The position numbers and the translations under genes were made by a program. A stretch of DNA of 48,959 nucleotides from Candidatus Methylumidiphilus alinenensis (GTDB lineage Bacteria; Pseudomonadota; Gammaproteobacteria; Methylococcales; Methylococcaceae), in contig QJPH01000332.1 of NCBI GenBank assembly GCA_003242955.1, forward strand, positions 1 through 48,959, read 5' to 3'. Shown one piece after another: positions 35,167 to 43,137 of this stretch (positions within the stretch are counted from its first letter, which is position 1; each line of letters begins with the position of its first letter). The notes under the pieces are model-generated. The model was not told the origin of the DNA and did no database searches. It was given only the letters and a program-made list of their open reading frames with translations.

Positions 35167-35907
35167 CTATGCGAGCTTTCTTTGTCTTGGGGCATAATTG
35201 TCTGCACATATAACACCTGCTTTTGCAAGTGTCGACCAGCCTTTCTCTATTGTTATAGGATCGGTTCCAAATACACCGATAAATGGTTTCAGCGCAACAA
35301 CCGGAGTATTGTAGCGGAGACCAGAAAGACAGGTACTTAAAACACAATACTCAAGAGCAATACCTACAACATAAATAGTACGGAAATCATTATCAACAGC
35401 AATTTGTTGTAACCGAGGATCATCGAAAGCAGAATAATCTTCTGAGGTGTTTTCAGATCCAATATCCACAATCTTCAACGAGGGTATCTCCTTAAGTAAA
35501 TCTTCAATTTGAGGATGAAATTTTGCTCCGGATTCCCCTTGAACACAATGACTCTCAAACGGACCTCCTTGTTCTTTAAAAGACTTATGATTTGAAGGAT
35601 GCCAGTCCCTTGCCAAGACAACAATGCACCCATCGCTTGAAGCAGAGCGAATTAAATCTATGATTGATGGAATAATTAAATCAGCATTAGGAGTTTCTAA
35701 AACCCCGTCTTTGCAGAAATCACGCTGTAGGTCTACGACAATTAATAAATCTTTTTTTTCTCTAAAAAGTGAATTATTAGAGGTTTGTCTCCCACCTAAA
35801 TATTGGTTAGAAAAAATGCGATGAAGCGATTTGCAAGCCATTACAGCAATTAAAACTCCGCCAACAGCGAGATATATCTTAAATTCTAAAATATATCTCC
35901 TAAACAC
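35167..35907 (-). CDS. Membrane-anchored isochorismatase/nicotinamidase-like hydrolase
   Basis: The 246-residue protein has an N-terminal hydrophobic segment (YLAVGGVLIAVMACKSL) and then a PncA-like cysteine hydrolase. The catalytic Asp is in VVDLQRDF, metal ligands resemble PncA (DWHPSNHKSF), and the cysteine is in GIALEYCVLST. Nicotinamidases make nicotinate, but the membrane anchor is unusual and other amidase substrates are possible. The start GTG 35907 is weakly supported; an internal start after the anchor would give a soluble enzyme. It is AT-rich compared with its neighbours. Confidence 0.75.
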   Translation of the reverse strand: MFRRYILEFKIYLAVGGVLIAVMACKSLHRIFSNQYLGGRQTSNNSLFREKKDLLIVVDLQRDFCKDGVLETPNADLIIPSIIDLIRSASSDGCIVVLARDWHPSNHKSFKEQGGPFESHCVQGESGAKFHPQIEDLLKEIPSLKIVDIGSENTSEDYSAFDDPRLQQIAVDNDFRTIYVVGIALEYCVLSTCLSGLRYNTPVVALKPFIGVFGTDPITIEKGWSTLAKAGVICADNYAPRQRKLA

Positions 35908-36232
35908 TTCGGAGTATGCAGCTAGAATAAGAACAATTGCAGCAGTTATCGCAATACAATTTTCAATTATACCATAAACATGTTCACTATTAAATTCTTA
36001 TTTGTTCTTTTTGCAATGTATTGCATAGATAATTAAAATTAAAGCACCTATATAAAGGGGAATAGACTGTATTATGGTATCTGTGTCACTGAGTTCATCA
36101 TAGCATATATAGATTGTTAAACATTAAGAACCGAAGAACTCAATAGCGGCCTCCCTGTATTGCGCCGGATGAATGAAACCATACGGCTCATTACGTTAAA
36201 TCGCTAATGAACTCGCATGCTGCCTAGTCCAA
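35908..36232. other. AT-rich intergenic stretch without a recognised gene
   Basis: These 325 bp hold no convincing ORF on either strand. A short palindrome, GCAATGTATTGC, lies near 36013. The stretch probably contains the promoter for the PncA-like gene, which reads away from it. Confidence 0.5.
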
Positions 36233-36514
36233 TTAAGCCGCCAACTCGCGCAAAACCTCTGGATGTCGTTCGGCGATTCGCAACAAAGTGCTTGCTGCCC
36301 CAACAGGCTGTTGCACACCCTGCTCCCATTCTTGGAGCAGTGTCACAGAAATTCCAAGAAGGGCCGCAAATTGTGTTTTCGAGAGTCCGGTTTTGGTGCG
36401 AATTTCATCTATAGGGGAATATACCACTCGTCCTAGTCCTGCTTTCATCTCGCGGACAGATTGCAGGAGTTTTTCTCCCAATTCTTCGCCTGTAATATAA
36501 GCTTGGTTACTCAT
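36233..36514 (-). CDS. XRE/NadS-like antitoxin, orphan
   Basis: From ATG 36514 the protein has 93 residues. It has a C-terminal HTH (IRTKTGLSKTQFAALLGIS, then LLQEWEQGVQQPVGAA) preceded by a short helix (ELGEKLLQSVREMKAG). This is the layout of NadS/HigA-like antitoxins that follow a RelE-type toxin. The upstream space is only a repeat, and no toxin is present. It is either an orphan regulator or a module that lost its toxin. The in-frame start at 36580 reads into noncoding DNA and is rejected. Confidence 0.82.
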   Translation of the reverse strand: MSNQAYITGEELGEKLLQSVREMKAGLGRVVYSPIDEIRTKTGLSKTQFAALLGISVTLLQEWEQGVQQPVGAASTLLRIAERHPEVLRELAA

Positions 36515-36614
36515 AGTCAATAGTCTACTTGATAGATTTAAGCAAGTGGGCAGGAATCGAACTATGCACGGCTTTGGCATAAATCACCAACAACCAAATT
36601 TGGCCTTTGTGCTG

Positions 36615-36886
36615 GTTCCCAAGCTGGAATTCTCATCGTTATACACAACATAAAAGCCGTCATTTCGGCAGGGATGCCGAAATCCAGGCCAGATGGACGG
36701 TAACATGTCGGCTGTGCAAGTGTTGATTTAGGTAACTTGCCAGCCCACAGTTTCAAGACTTTGGACACAACGGCATTTGTCGTGAACCCTAGTTTGCCAT
36801 CCCTGGACGCTGGATTCCGGCATCCCTGACCGGAATGACGTACCCCCAACACGTGTGTATAACGGCGAGAACTGTAACATGGGAAC
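36615..36886. repeat. Nested palindrome replacing the expected toxin position
   Basis: The outer arms are GTTCCCAAGCTGG with CGTTATACACAA on the left, and TGTGTATAACGGCGAGAA with GGGAAC on the right. Between them lies a CCGTCATTTCGGCAGGGAT...CCGGAATGACG unit with an inner GTAACTTGCCAG region. It resembles 6861-6992 and 26667-26938. It fills the 385-bp gap between the XRE gene and the next gene. Confidence 0.65.
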
Positions 36887-36899
36887 GTGCAAACACCAC

Positions 36900-37418
36900 C
36901 TAATAGGCTTTCGGTTTAAAATTCGCCGGAACATCCAACTCAAACACTTCGTCGTGAATGCGTGCGACATAGAAACCGGCCTTTAAAACGCGCTCCCTTA
37001 GCTCGGCGGGCAAATCGACCGCAGCCAAAATACCAAAAACGGCTTTGTCTTTATGTTCGGGGAAAAACCGGCGGAAACGCTCCAGGATATTCCTTAATTG
37101 AGCGATGGACTCTTCACGCGCATGGCTCTTCACTTCCACCACATAAGCCTCGTTGACTTCGCTGTTGGCATAGGCTAACACGTCGATCTCCATATGTTCG
37201 CCTTGTTTGCTCACACGGACGCTAGGGCTTATCACTTCCATTCCAAATTTCTCGGACAAAATCTTGGCCATCGACGGCAAGGCCAAGCCTTCGGTGAAAC
37301 TGCCGAACTTGTCACCCAATCCGCCGATTTGTTTGCCTAATTCTTTTAATTGCCGGTCAGTCTCCTGTTGGGAAACTGCCAGACTGGCGACTAGTTGCTT
37401 CAATTCTTCGTCGGTCAT
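36900..37418 (-). CDS. DUF3782-like protein with PD-(D/E)XK nuclease core
   Basis: The 172-residue protein has a coiled-coil N-terminus (about 1-40, SQQETDRQLKELGKQIGGLG), then FTEGLALPSMAKIL. A restriction-endonuclease-like core follows: HMEIDVLAYANSEVNEAYVV with EVKSH, where the D and E-x-K are the metal-binding residues. Family members are predicted nucleases without a known role and are very common in filamentous and sulfur bacteria. It lies between repeats. Confidence 0.75.
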   Translation of the reverse strand: MTDEELKQLVASLAVSQQETDRQLKELGKQIGGLGDKFGSFTEGLALPSMAKILSEKFGMEVISPSVRVSKQGEHMEIDVLAYANSEVNEAYVVEVKSHAREESIAQLRNILERFRRFFPEHKDKAVFGILAAVDLPAELRERVLKAGFYVARIHDEVFELDVPANFKPKAY

Positions 37419-37458
37419 GATAACTACTCTGTTCTATTACGTATCAGGCTGTGGCAAT

Positions 37459-37526
37459 GGTGGGCTACGGTGCGCGAAAATCAGGCTATAAACGCAAAGT
37501 TTCTCAATGCGCACCTAGCCCACCCT
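37459..37526. repeat. GGTGGGCTACGGTGC inverted repeat
   Basis: The left arm GGTGGGCTACGGTGCGC and the right arm GCGCACCTAGCCCACC flank about 35 bp. It is the same family as 4429-4498. It ends 9 bp before the ccmC stop and may end ccm transcription. Confidence 0.7.
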
Positions 37527-37534
37527 ACAGCCAT

Positions 37535-38275
37535 TTATTTTTGGGTGCCAAACAACTCCCGCACCCAAGCGCTGCGTCGCTCCCGGTCCAGCACTTCGAT
37601 ACGGGCGCGCATCAATACCACGGTTAGATAATATAATTTGAAACTCACCGCCATAATCAGCAAGGGAATCAACATGCTTAAATGAATGGAAGGCTTGTCG
37701 AACTTGGTCACGGTTGGACCTTGGTGCAGGGTGTTCCACCATTCCACTGAATAATGGATAATGGGGATGTTGACCACGCCCACTAAAATCAACACTCCGC
37801 CGGCACGTGCGGCAGTGCGGCGGTCTTCAATGGCCGAAACCAAGGCGATGTAACCCAAATAAAGGAACAACAGGATCAATTCAGAGGTCAGCCTGGCATC
37901 CCACACCCACCAGGCCCCCCACATGGGTTTGCCCCACAACGAGCCTGTCACCAAAGCCAGCAAGGTGAACGATGCGCCCAAGGTGGCGGAACTGACCGTC
38001 ATCACGTCGGCCAGCTTGATGTTCCAAATGAGGTTGATGCCGCTCCATAGCGCCATCAACACATAAATGAACATGGACATCCAAGCGGCAGGCACATGGA
38101 TGAACATGATGCGGTAGCTGTCTCCTTGCTGGTAATCCGGCGGGGCTTTCACCAGGCCAAAATAAAGGCCGGTCAATAGCGTTACCGCAGTTAGCCACCC
38201 CAACCAAGGAATGAATTTGCCGGAGATGGCGTAAAAATATCTGGGCGAAGCCAGTTTATGTAGAAACTTCCACAT
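37535..38275 (-). CDS. ccmC: Heme exporter protein CcmC
   Basis: CcmC handles heme for CcmE in System I cytochrome c maturation. From ATG 38275 it has 246 residues and six hydrophobic segments. The periplasmic tryptophan-rich motif is MWGAWWVWDARL, and heme-binding histidines lie in FIHVPAAWMSM and IHYSVEWWNTLHQG. The TTG at 38284 is the alternative. It ends the visible ccmA-ccmB-ccmC order; ccmD and ccmE-I do not follow. Confidence 0.96.
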   Translation of the reverse strand: MWKFLHKLASPRYFYAISGKFIPWLGWLTAVTLLTGLYFGLVKAPPDYQQGDSYRIMFIHVPAAWMSMFIYVLMALWSGINLIWNIKLADVMTVSSATLGASFTLLALVTGSLWGKPMWGAWWVWDARLTSELILLFLYLGYIALVSAIEDRRTAARAGGVLILVGVVNIPIIHYSVEWWNTLHQGPTVTKFDKPSIHLSMLIPLLIMAVSFKLYYLTVVLMRARIEVLDRERRSAWVRELFGTQK

Positions 38276-38280
38276 GGTAT

Positions 38281-38949
38281 TCAACTCACACTGATTCTAA
38301 GGGCGGCGGCGATAGCTAAGGGCGCCAAGGTCAAGGCCAGCACCAGCAACGATGCCAAGAAATAGATTTGTCCGGCAATGGGCATTCCCGCCGCCGCCGC
38401 CGTGACGGCATTGGTGGCGAAAATCAACACCGGGATATACAGCGGCATGATTAATAAAGTCAGCAACACACCGCCGCGCCGAAGGCCCACAGTCAAGGCC
38501 ACGCCGATGGCACCGATTAGGCTTAACAAGGGTGTGCCGATGGCCAAGGTCAACTCCAATGCGGCAATGGCAGGGTCGGGCATCGCCAGCAGCAAACCCA
38601 ACAACGGGGCCATCAACAACATCGGCAAGCCGCTCACCAGCCAATGTGCCAAAACTTTTGCCAGCACCAGCACTGCCAAGGGTTGGGGGCTTAATAACAT
38701 CTGTTCCAGAGCGCCATCCTCGAAATCGGAGCGGAACAGGCTCTCCAACGAAAACAAGGCCGCCAACAAGGCCGCGATCCATATCACACCGGGGGCGATT
38801 TTGCGTAACAAAACGACTTCGGGACTCACGCCCAACGGAAACAGTGTCACTATCATCAAGAAAAACAGCAAGGGGTTTGCCAACTCGCCGCGATGGCGGA
38901 AAGCCAGCAGCAAATCGCGTTTCATTAGTGCGTTAAAGGCTTGGATCAT
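38281..38949 (-). CDS. ccmB: Heme exporter subunit CcmB
   Basis: CcmB is the membrane permease of the CcmABCD complex that releases holo-CcmE. The 222-residue protein has six hydrophobic segments and the family blocks FLMIVTLFPLGVSPE and LEQMLLSPQPLAVLVLAK. Directly upstream of the ATG the minus strand reads GTTGAAAACGCTC-T-ATG. This is the TACAGCG terminal motif with one mismatch, sharing TA with the start codon. No ribosome-binding site is visible in the 32-nt ccmA-ccmB gap. Confidence 0.95.
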   Translation of the reverse strand: MIQAFNALMKRDLLLAFRHRGELANPLLFFLMIVTLFPLGVSPEVVLLRKIAPGVIWIAALLAALFSLESLFRSDFEDGALEQMLLSPQPLAVLVLAKVLAHWLVSGLPMLLMAPLLGLLLAMPDPAIAALELTLAIGTPLLSLIGAIGVALTVGLRRGGVLLTLLIMPLYIPVLIFATNAVTAAAAGMPIAGQIYFLASLLVLALTLAPLAIAAALRISVS

Positions 38950-38981
38950 AGAGCGTTTTCAACTGCCAATTAAGAATAAAT

Positions 38982-39614
38982 TCATCTAAGACCGTCTTCA
39001 GATAGGTTCACCCTCACCACATCCCCTCGCACTTCCACCGCCTGGTGGGATGTCAATACCACTAGGCCGCCACGGCGCAAATGGGTTTCCAGCAGATCGC
39101 GCACTAGGCTGACACCGGAGGCATCCAACGCGGTAAACGGTTCGTCCATGATCCACAGCTTGGTCGGGCAGGCCAGCAAGCGGGCTAAGGCAACCCGCTG
39201 CTTTTGCCCGGCCGAGAGGGAACGGGCTGGCACGTCCTCTTTGCCTGACAGGCCAGTTTGCTCTAGGGCCCGGTAAACGGCAGTTTCGTCGAAGGGGAAA
39301 CTGGCTAATGCCAGAGTGATTTTCAAATTTTCCAGCGGCGACAAGTCGGACTTGATTCCCAGCGTATGGCCTAAATACGCCACCTTGGAAAAGTAAAAGG
39401 AACGTTGCTTGTGGATGTCCTTGCCATCCCATAGCACTTGCCCCTCGCTGGCGAGGCTCAAGCCCGCCAAGATGCGCAGCAGGCTGGTTTTGCCGCTGCC
39501 ATTGGCACCTTCAACCTGCATCAGTTGGCCTTCGTATAATTTAAAGTCTAGCCCTGAGAAGAGCAAGTTGTCGCCCCGGATACATTCTAGGTCTATGACC
39601 GACAGCAGAGGCAT
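38982..39614 (-). CDS. ccmA: Cytochrome c biogenesis ATP-binding protein CcmA
   Basis: CcmA is the ATPase of the CcmABCD complex. From ATG 39614 it has 210 residues. Walker A is GANGSGKTSLLR, the signature is LSAGQKQRVALARL, and Walker B is LWIMDEPFTALD, all CcmA-like. TTG at 39641 would add nine residues but is less likely. The gene starts the minus-strand ccmABC group. Confidence 0.94.
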   Translation of the reverse strand: MPLLSVIDLECIRGDNLLFSGLDFKLYEGQLMQVEGANGSGKTSLLRILAGLSLASEGQVLWDGKDIHKQRSFYFSKVAYLGHTLGIKSDLSPLENLKITLALASFPFDETAVYRALEQTGLSGKEDVPARSLSAGQKQRVALARLLACPTKLWIMDEPFTALDASGVSLVRDLLETHLRRGGLVVLTSHQAVEVRGDVVRVNLSEDGLR

Positions 39615-39731
39615 AGGGGAGATGGGCTTGGTTAAAGGCAATGAGAAGGCTCGGTGGTATGATTTTTCAAATCGGTTAAGCAGGGAATGATAACCCTTGA
39701 ACGCTGTTTATTGAAAGACTGACTTCTCCGC

Positions 39732-40079
39732 TCAATCGATAATCGCCCGCAGACGGGCCAATACATCTTCCATAACCATCGCCGGGGCGGTTTCGATCTT
39801 TGTTGCCCCGCGTCCCTGCAAATCCAAGGTGCGAACGGCATTCACCAACACAACCCCTTGGGTCTGTGTGCCTGCCCCCATCATGGGTACGGCAAAACCC
39901 ATGAAACGGGCCAAATTGCCGCCTTGGGTAATCGGAGCCACCAAGGCCGTGCCGAGTGCATTGAAGGCACGGGTGGACAACACCAGTGCGGGGCGCTTCT
40001 CCCCTTGCAATTCCCGGCCTATGACGGGATTAAAACTAACCCGTACAATATCCCCCCGGTCAAAGTAGCGTGTGCTCAC
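39732..40079 (-). CDS. mazF: MazF/PemK-type endoribonuclease toxin
   Basis: The start is GTG 40079, which overlaps the mazE stop (GTGA). The 115-residue protein has the MazF fold: FDRGDIVRVSFNPVIGRE, then RPALVLS, TALVAPITQGG and ending DVLARLRAIID. MazF family toxins cut mRNA at short sites. A longer frame up to 40250 overlaps mazE and is rejected. It is the downstream partner in a classical mazEF pair. Confidence 0.93.
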   Translation of the reverse strand: MSTRYFDRGDIVRVSFNPVIGRELQGEKRPALVLSTRAFNALGTALVAPITQGGNLARFMGFAVPMMGAGTQTQGVVLVNAVRTLDLQGRGATKIETAPAMVMEDVLARLRAIID

Positions 40080-40327
40080 CCTACCTCCATCCCTAAGGCG
40101 GGGGCATCTTGCCAGTCGGTGACTTCCTGCGGCATGGGCGCATTCGGATCGCACTGCGCCAGTAACTCTTCCAAGGTGTATTTTTTGCATTGTGGCTTGA
40201 CCAACAGTCCTTGTTCCGTCTGTTCCAGCGTCACAGTTTGACCTGCGCACAAGTGCAGTGCTTCCCTTACGGCTTTCGGAATAACCAAGCCGATGCTGTT
40301 GCCAAAGTTACGAAGTATCGTTTCCAC
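40076..40327 (-). CDS. mazE: MazE/PemI-type antitoxin
   Basis: The 83-residue protein starts METILRNFGNSIGLVIPKAV, the AbrB/MazE DNA-binding hairpin with the SIG-V-IPK motif. It ends with an acidic segment that would thread into the toxin (LAQCDPNAPMPQEV). It is coupled to mazF by overlap and should autoregulate together with it. Confidence 0.92.
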   Translation of the reverse strand: METILRNFGNSIGLVIPKAVREALHLCAGQTVTLEQTEQGLLVKPQCKKYTLEELLAQCDPNAPMPQEVTDWQDAPALGMEVG

Positions 40328-40391
40328 AGCGTCACCCCTGTAGTGACATTAAGTTTTATTTCATGTGACTCTAAGTGAAAACGTTAGAGTT

Positions 40392-40408
40392 GTCAAATTA
40401 AATTTGAC
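40392..40408. promoter_or_regulatory. Possible operator palindrome upstream of mazEF
   Basis: GTCAAAT-TAA-ATTTGAC is a perfect 7-bp inverted repeat with a 3-bp spacer, about 65 bp upstream of the mazE start and about 90 bp upstream of the SPFH gene. It could bind the MazE-MazF complex or another regulator (inference). Confidence 0.35.
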
Positions 40409-40497
40409 GGCATGTAAAAAGTCTAACGGGACATTTTTCATCCTAGGGTATAAAATCCAGCCATCAAACCACTGACGCTATACACCCGGAGAAACCT

Positions 40498-41511
40498 ATG
40501 GCTCTTATGGACTTCTTGAAGAAACAATTCATTGATGTAATCCACTGGACGGAAGAACAAAATGGGGTTCTGGCCCACCGTTATCCGACGCGGGACTTTG
40601 AAATCCAAAATGGTGCCAAACTGACTGTGCGCGAATCGCAAATGGCTCTATTGGTGGACGAGGGGCAGTTGGCCGATGTATTTGGGCCAGGCCTTTATAC
40701 CTTGGACACCGAAACCCTACCCTTGCTGACCAATTTGAAGAATTGGGACAAGCTATTTGCCTCGCCTTTCAAATCCGAGGTTTACTTTTTCAGCACCCGT
40801 CAGCAGTTGGACCGTAAGTGGGGAACCCCTAACCCAATTACCATCCGCGACAAAGAATTCGGCATTGTCCGGCTTCGCGCCTTCGGCATCTACTCTTACC
40901 ATTTGGCCGATCCCAAGAAGTTTTATCTTAATGTCAGCGGAAGCCGGGAGGACTTCACCTGCGAGGAAATGGAGGGGCAACTGCGTAATACCCTCATCGG
41001 TTCCATGACGGATATGTTTGGGGAATCCGGCGTGTCTTTCATTGACATGGCAGCCAACCAAGAAGAATTCGGCGCGGCATTGAAACAAAAGCTACTGCCA
41101 GTCTTTGACGGTTATGGCTTGGCCCTTGATGCCCTTGTGGTGCAGAACGTCTCTTTGCCGGAGGAATTGCAGAAGGTTTTGGACACCCGCATCAGCATGA
41201 ATGTATTAGGTGACATGGACCGCTACACCAAATACCAAGTCGCTTCCAGCATTCCGCTCGCAGCCCAGAACGAAGGGGGGCTGGCTGGTGCCGGTGCCGG
41301 TCTTGGTGCCGGTTTGGGGATAGGGCAAGCCTTCACTCAAGCCATGAACCCTACCATCCAACCGCCGCAATCATCGGTCCCTGCGGCCAAAGAGTCAGCC
41401 GAGGATGTGATGGCGACTTTGGAGAGGTTGCACGGGTTGATGACTAAAGGAATTCTCTCAGCCGAGGAATTTGCGGCGAAGAAAGCCGATTTGTTGAAGA
41501 AGTTGGGATAA
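40498..41511 (+). CDS. SPFH-domain protein with C-terminal SHOCT
   Basis: The 337-residue protein has a YdjI-like SPFH/band 7 domain (about residues 1-230; GVLAHRYPTRDFEIQNGAKL). A Gly/Ala-rich linker (about 258-275) follows. A C-terminal SHOCT segment (LERLHGLMTKGILSAEEFAA) ends the protein. SPFH proteins form oligomers on membranes; this branch is often called virion core protein by error. There is no signal peptide or transmembrane segment. It is followed by a strong hairpin shared with gluQ. Its cellular role is unknown. Confidence 0.88.
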   Translation: MALMDFLKKQFIDVIHWTEEQNGVLAHRYPTRDFEIQNGAKLTVRESQMALLVDEGQLADVFGPGLYTLDTETLPLLTNLKNWDKLFASPFKSEVYFFSTRQQLDRKWGTPNPITIRDKEFGIVRLRAFGIYSYHLADPKKFYLNVSGSREDFTCEEMEGQLRNTLIGSMTDMFGESGVSFIDMAANQEEFGAALKQKLLPVFDGYGLALDALVVQNVSLPEELQKVLDTRISMNVLGDMDRYTKYQVASSIPLAAQNEGGLAGAGAGLGAGLGIGQAFTQAMNPTIQPPQSSVPAAKESAEDVMATLERLHGLMTKGILSAEEFAAKKADLLKKLG

Positions 41512-41525
41512 TACCGTCTAAGCTA

Positions 41526-41558
41526 AGACCGACTCGGTTTTTAAAACCGAGTCGGTCT
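41526..41558. terminator. Bidirectional hairpin between SPFH and gluQ genes
   Basis: AGACCGACTCGGTTTT and its exact complement (16-bp arms) are separated by one base, and the arms provide a T-run in each direction. It is placed between the convergent SPFH and gluQ genes and overlaps the gluQ stop by two bases. Confidence 0.8.
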
Positions 41559-42516
41559 AGTTCGTTTCAATCATTTTGACACCTGTTAATTGGGTCACGT
41601 CCCAGTTTTGTATTGCCCAATCCAATATATGTTCTGGATGTGCGCTACGCAGTTCTTCCGGCGGACGCTGTTTGAGCAGAGTCAACAACTGGATTAGGGT
41701 GATAGAGGGGTTCGAATCGTCCACCGCTTCTGCTAGGTTCTGCTTGCTTAGCTTAATCCCTTGCCGGTTGGCGATGACCGGGACATGAAGGTAGCTGGGG
41801 CTAGTCAAACCCAATAATCTTTGCAGGTGAATTTGTAGGGGGGTCGATTCCAACAAGTCAACTCCCCGCAAAACCTCGCTGACACCGGAACGCCAGTCGT
41901 CTATCACCGTGGCTAGGTGGTAGCTGACGATCCCATCCCGCCGCAATACAATAAAATCGCCGCATTCGCGTTCAATATCCCAGTGCTGTGGACCTTGTAG
42001 CAAGTCGCAGGCTTTGACGGCAATATTTTCAGTACACATGCGCAGGGCGTGGGGTTGCTTGCGGCTGCGGTTTGTGTTGCGGCATGTACCCGGATAGACA
42101 GCCGGTTCCGAGTTGCTCCGGGGCAAGGTTGCCAAGTCTTTTCTGGAGCACGAACAGGGATAAAGCCAGCCGTCTGCGTCCAACTGCTGCAAGGCTTGCT
42201 CGTAAGCCTCGGCCCCTTGGCTTTGCAGGAATTCTGTTTCATCCCAGTAAAGGGCATGGTGTTCCAGTGTGCGTTTTATGCCATCGGCTGCCCCTGTCGC
42301 CACACGCGGTGTGTCGATGTCGTCTATGCGAAGTAACCACTGGCCCTGATTGGACCTGGCCTGTAAAAAACTCGCCAATGCTGTAAACATAGAACCCAAG
42401 TGTAAGGGTCCAGAGGGCGTGGGCGCGAACCGCCCACAGTATTTCCCTACAGTGTCAGGGGATTGCTTTGCGCTACCCCGCAAGTCGTCGCGAGGCAAGC
42501 CATGAGGTGCTGGCAT
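41557..42516 (-). CDS. gluQ: Glutamyl-Q tRNA(Asp) synthetase GluQ
   Basis: GluQ attaches glutamate to the queuosine base of tRNA(Asp). The protein has the Class I HIGH-like motif PTPSGPLHLGS, a zinc site (YPCSCSRKDL with a later YPGTC) and the KMSKS-like GIKLSKQN; it lacks an anticodon domain, as expected. The frame opens with about 27 extra residues (PAPHGLPRDDLRGSAKQSPD) not usual in GluQ and probably repeat-derived. No internal ATG or GTG gives a clean start. It lies downstream of dksA, a frequent pairing. Confidence 0.93.
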   Translation of the reverse strand: MPAPHGLPRDDLRGSAKQSPDTVGKYCGRFAPTPSGPLHLGSMFTALASFLQARSNQGQWLLRIDDIDTPRVATGAADGIKRTLEHHALYWDETEFLQSQGAEAYEQALQQLDADGWLYPCSCSRKDLATLPRSNSEPAVYPGTCRNTNRSRKQPHALRMCTENIAVKACDLLQGPQHWDIERECGDFIVLRRDGIVSYHLATVIDDWRSGVSEVLRGVDLLESTPLQIHLQRLLGLTSPSYLHVPVIANRQGIKLSKQNLAEAVDDSNPSITLIQLLTLLKQRPPEELRSAHPEHILDWAIQNWDVTQLTGVKMIETN

Positions 42517-42613
42517 GGCGGCGTTGCCTGATTGGTAATCTTGATAGTGGCGTGACTAGAATTGATGCGGGAGTGGCCTGCCTTGCTAGGATATTACCAC
42601 CTATCGGTTTTCA

Positions 42614-42696
42614 ACAATTGCCGTAGGAGCGGGCTTTAGCCCGCGAAAATTGCTGAAGGCCGCTCCTACTAATCGCGGCCTGAGCCGCTCCTACTA
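42614..42696. repeat. GTAGGAGCGGGCTTTAGCCCGCG palindrome
   Basis: The hairpin GAGCGGGCTTTAGCCCGC (from 42627) is followed by a second unit, GGCCGCTCCTACTAATCGCG and GCGGCCTGAGCCGCTCC. The right end overlaps the dksA stop. It separates dksA from gluQ and may attenuate read-through. Confidence 0.7.
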
Positions 42697-43137
42697 GCCG
42701 ATCTGTTTTTCACGTATTTCGTCAAGTGTTTTGCAGTCAATGCACTGTGTTGCGGTGGGGCGCGCCTCAAGACGCCGTAGCCCTATTTCCACCCCGCAGG
42801 TTTCACAAAAACCATAATCGCCCCGTTCCAAATTTTCCATAGACTCTTCTATTTTTTTGATTAGCTTGCGTTCACGGTCGCGAGTGCGCAATTCAAGGCT
42901 GAATTCCGATTCCTGCGTTGCCCGGTCATTGGGGTCGGGGAAGTTGGCCGCTTCATCCTGCATATGGTGGACAGTCCTATCGACTTCACGCATAAGTTCG
43001 TTCTTCCAACTCTGCAATATGCGACGGAAGTGTTCAACTTGATCCTCGTTCATGTATTCCTCACCTTCCTTGATTTCATAAGGTGTGAAACTGAAAGGGG
43101 TATTATGAGTTTCTCTTGTTGCTTTTTGGCTGGACAT
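42694..43137 (-). CDS. dksA: RNA polymerase-binding transcription factor DksA
   Basis: DksA binds the RNA polymerase secondary channel and mediates the ppGpp response. The 147-residue protein aligns closely with E. coli DksA from [17 protein letters not shown] onward. The coiled-coil tip motif [10 protein letters not shown] (D-x2-D-x-A) is intact, and the zinc finger has four cysteines (CETC and CIDC). The first ~25 residues vary, as usual. Confidence 0.96.
   Translation of the reverse strand: MSSQKATRETHNTPFSFTPYEIKEGEEYMNEDQVEHFRRILQSWKNELMREVDRTVHHMQDEAANFPDPNDRATQESEFSLELRTRDRERKLIKKIEESMENLERGDYGFCETCGVEIGLRRLEARPTATQCIDCKTLDEIREKQIG

Noticed and set aside
38378-38989. Long open frame (203 codons) on the plus strand opposite ccmB
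   Set aside because: It is a shadow of the real gene; ccmB on the other strand has full family motifs and membrane segments.
39732-40250. 172-codon version of mazF
   Set aside because: Its first 57 codons overlap mazE in another frame; the GTG at 40079 gives the normal MazF length and coupling.
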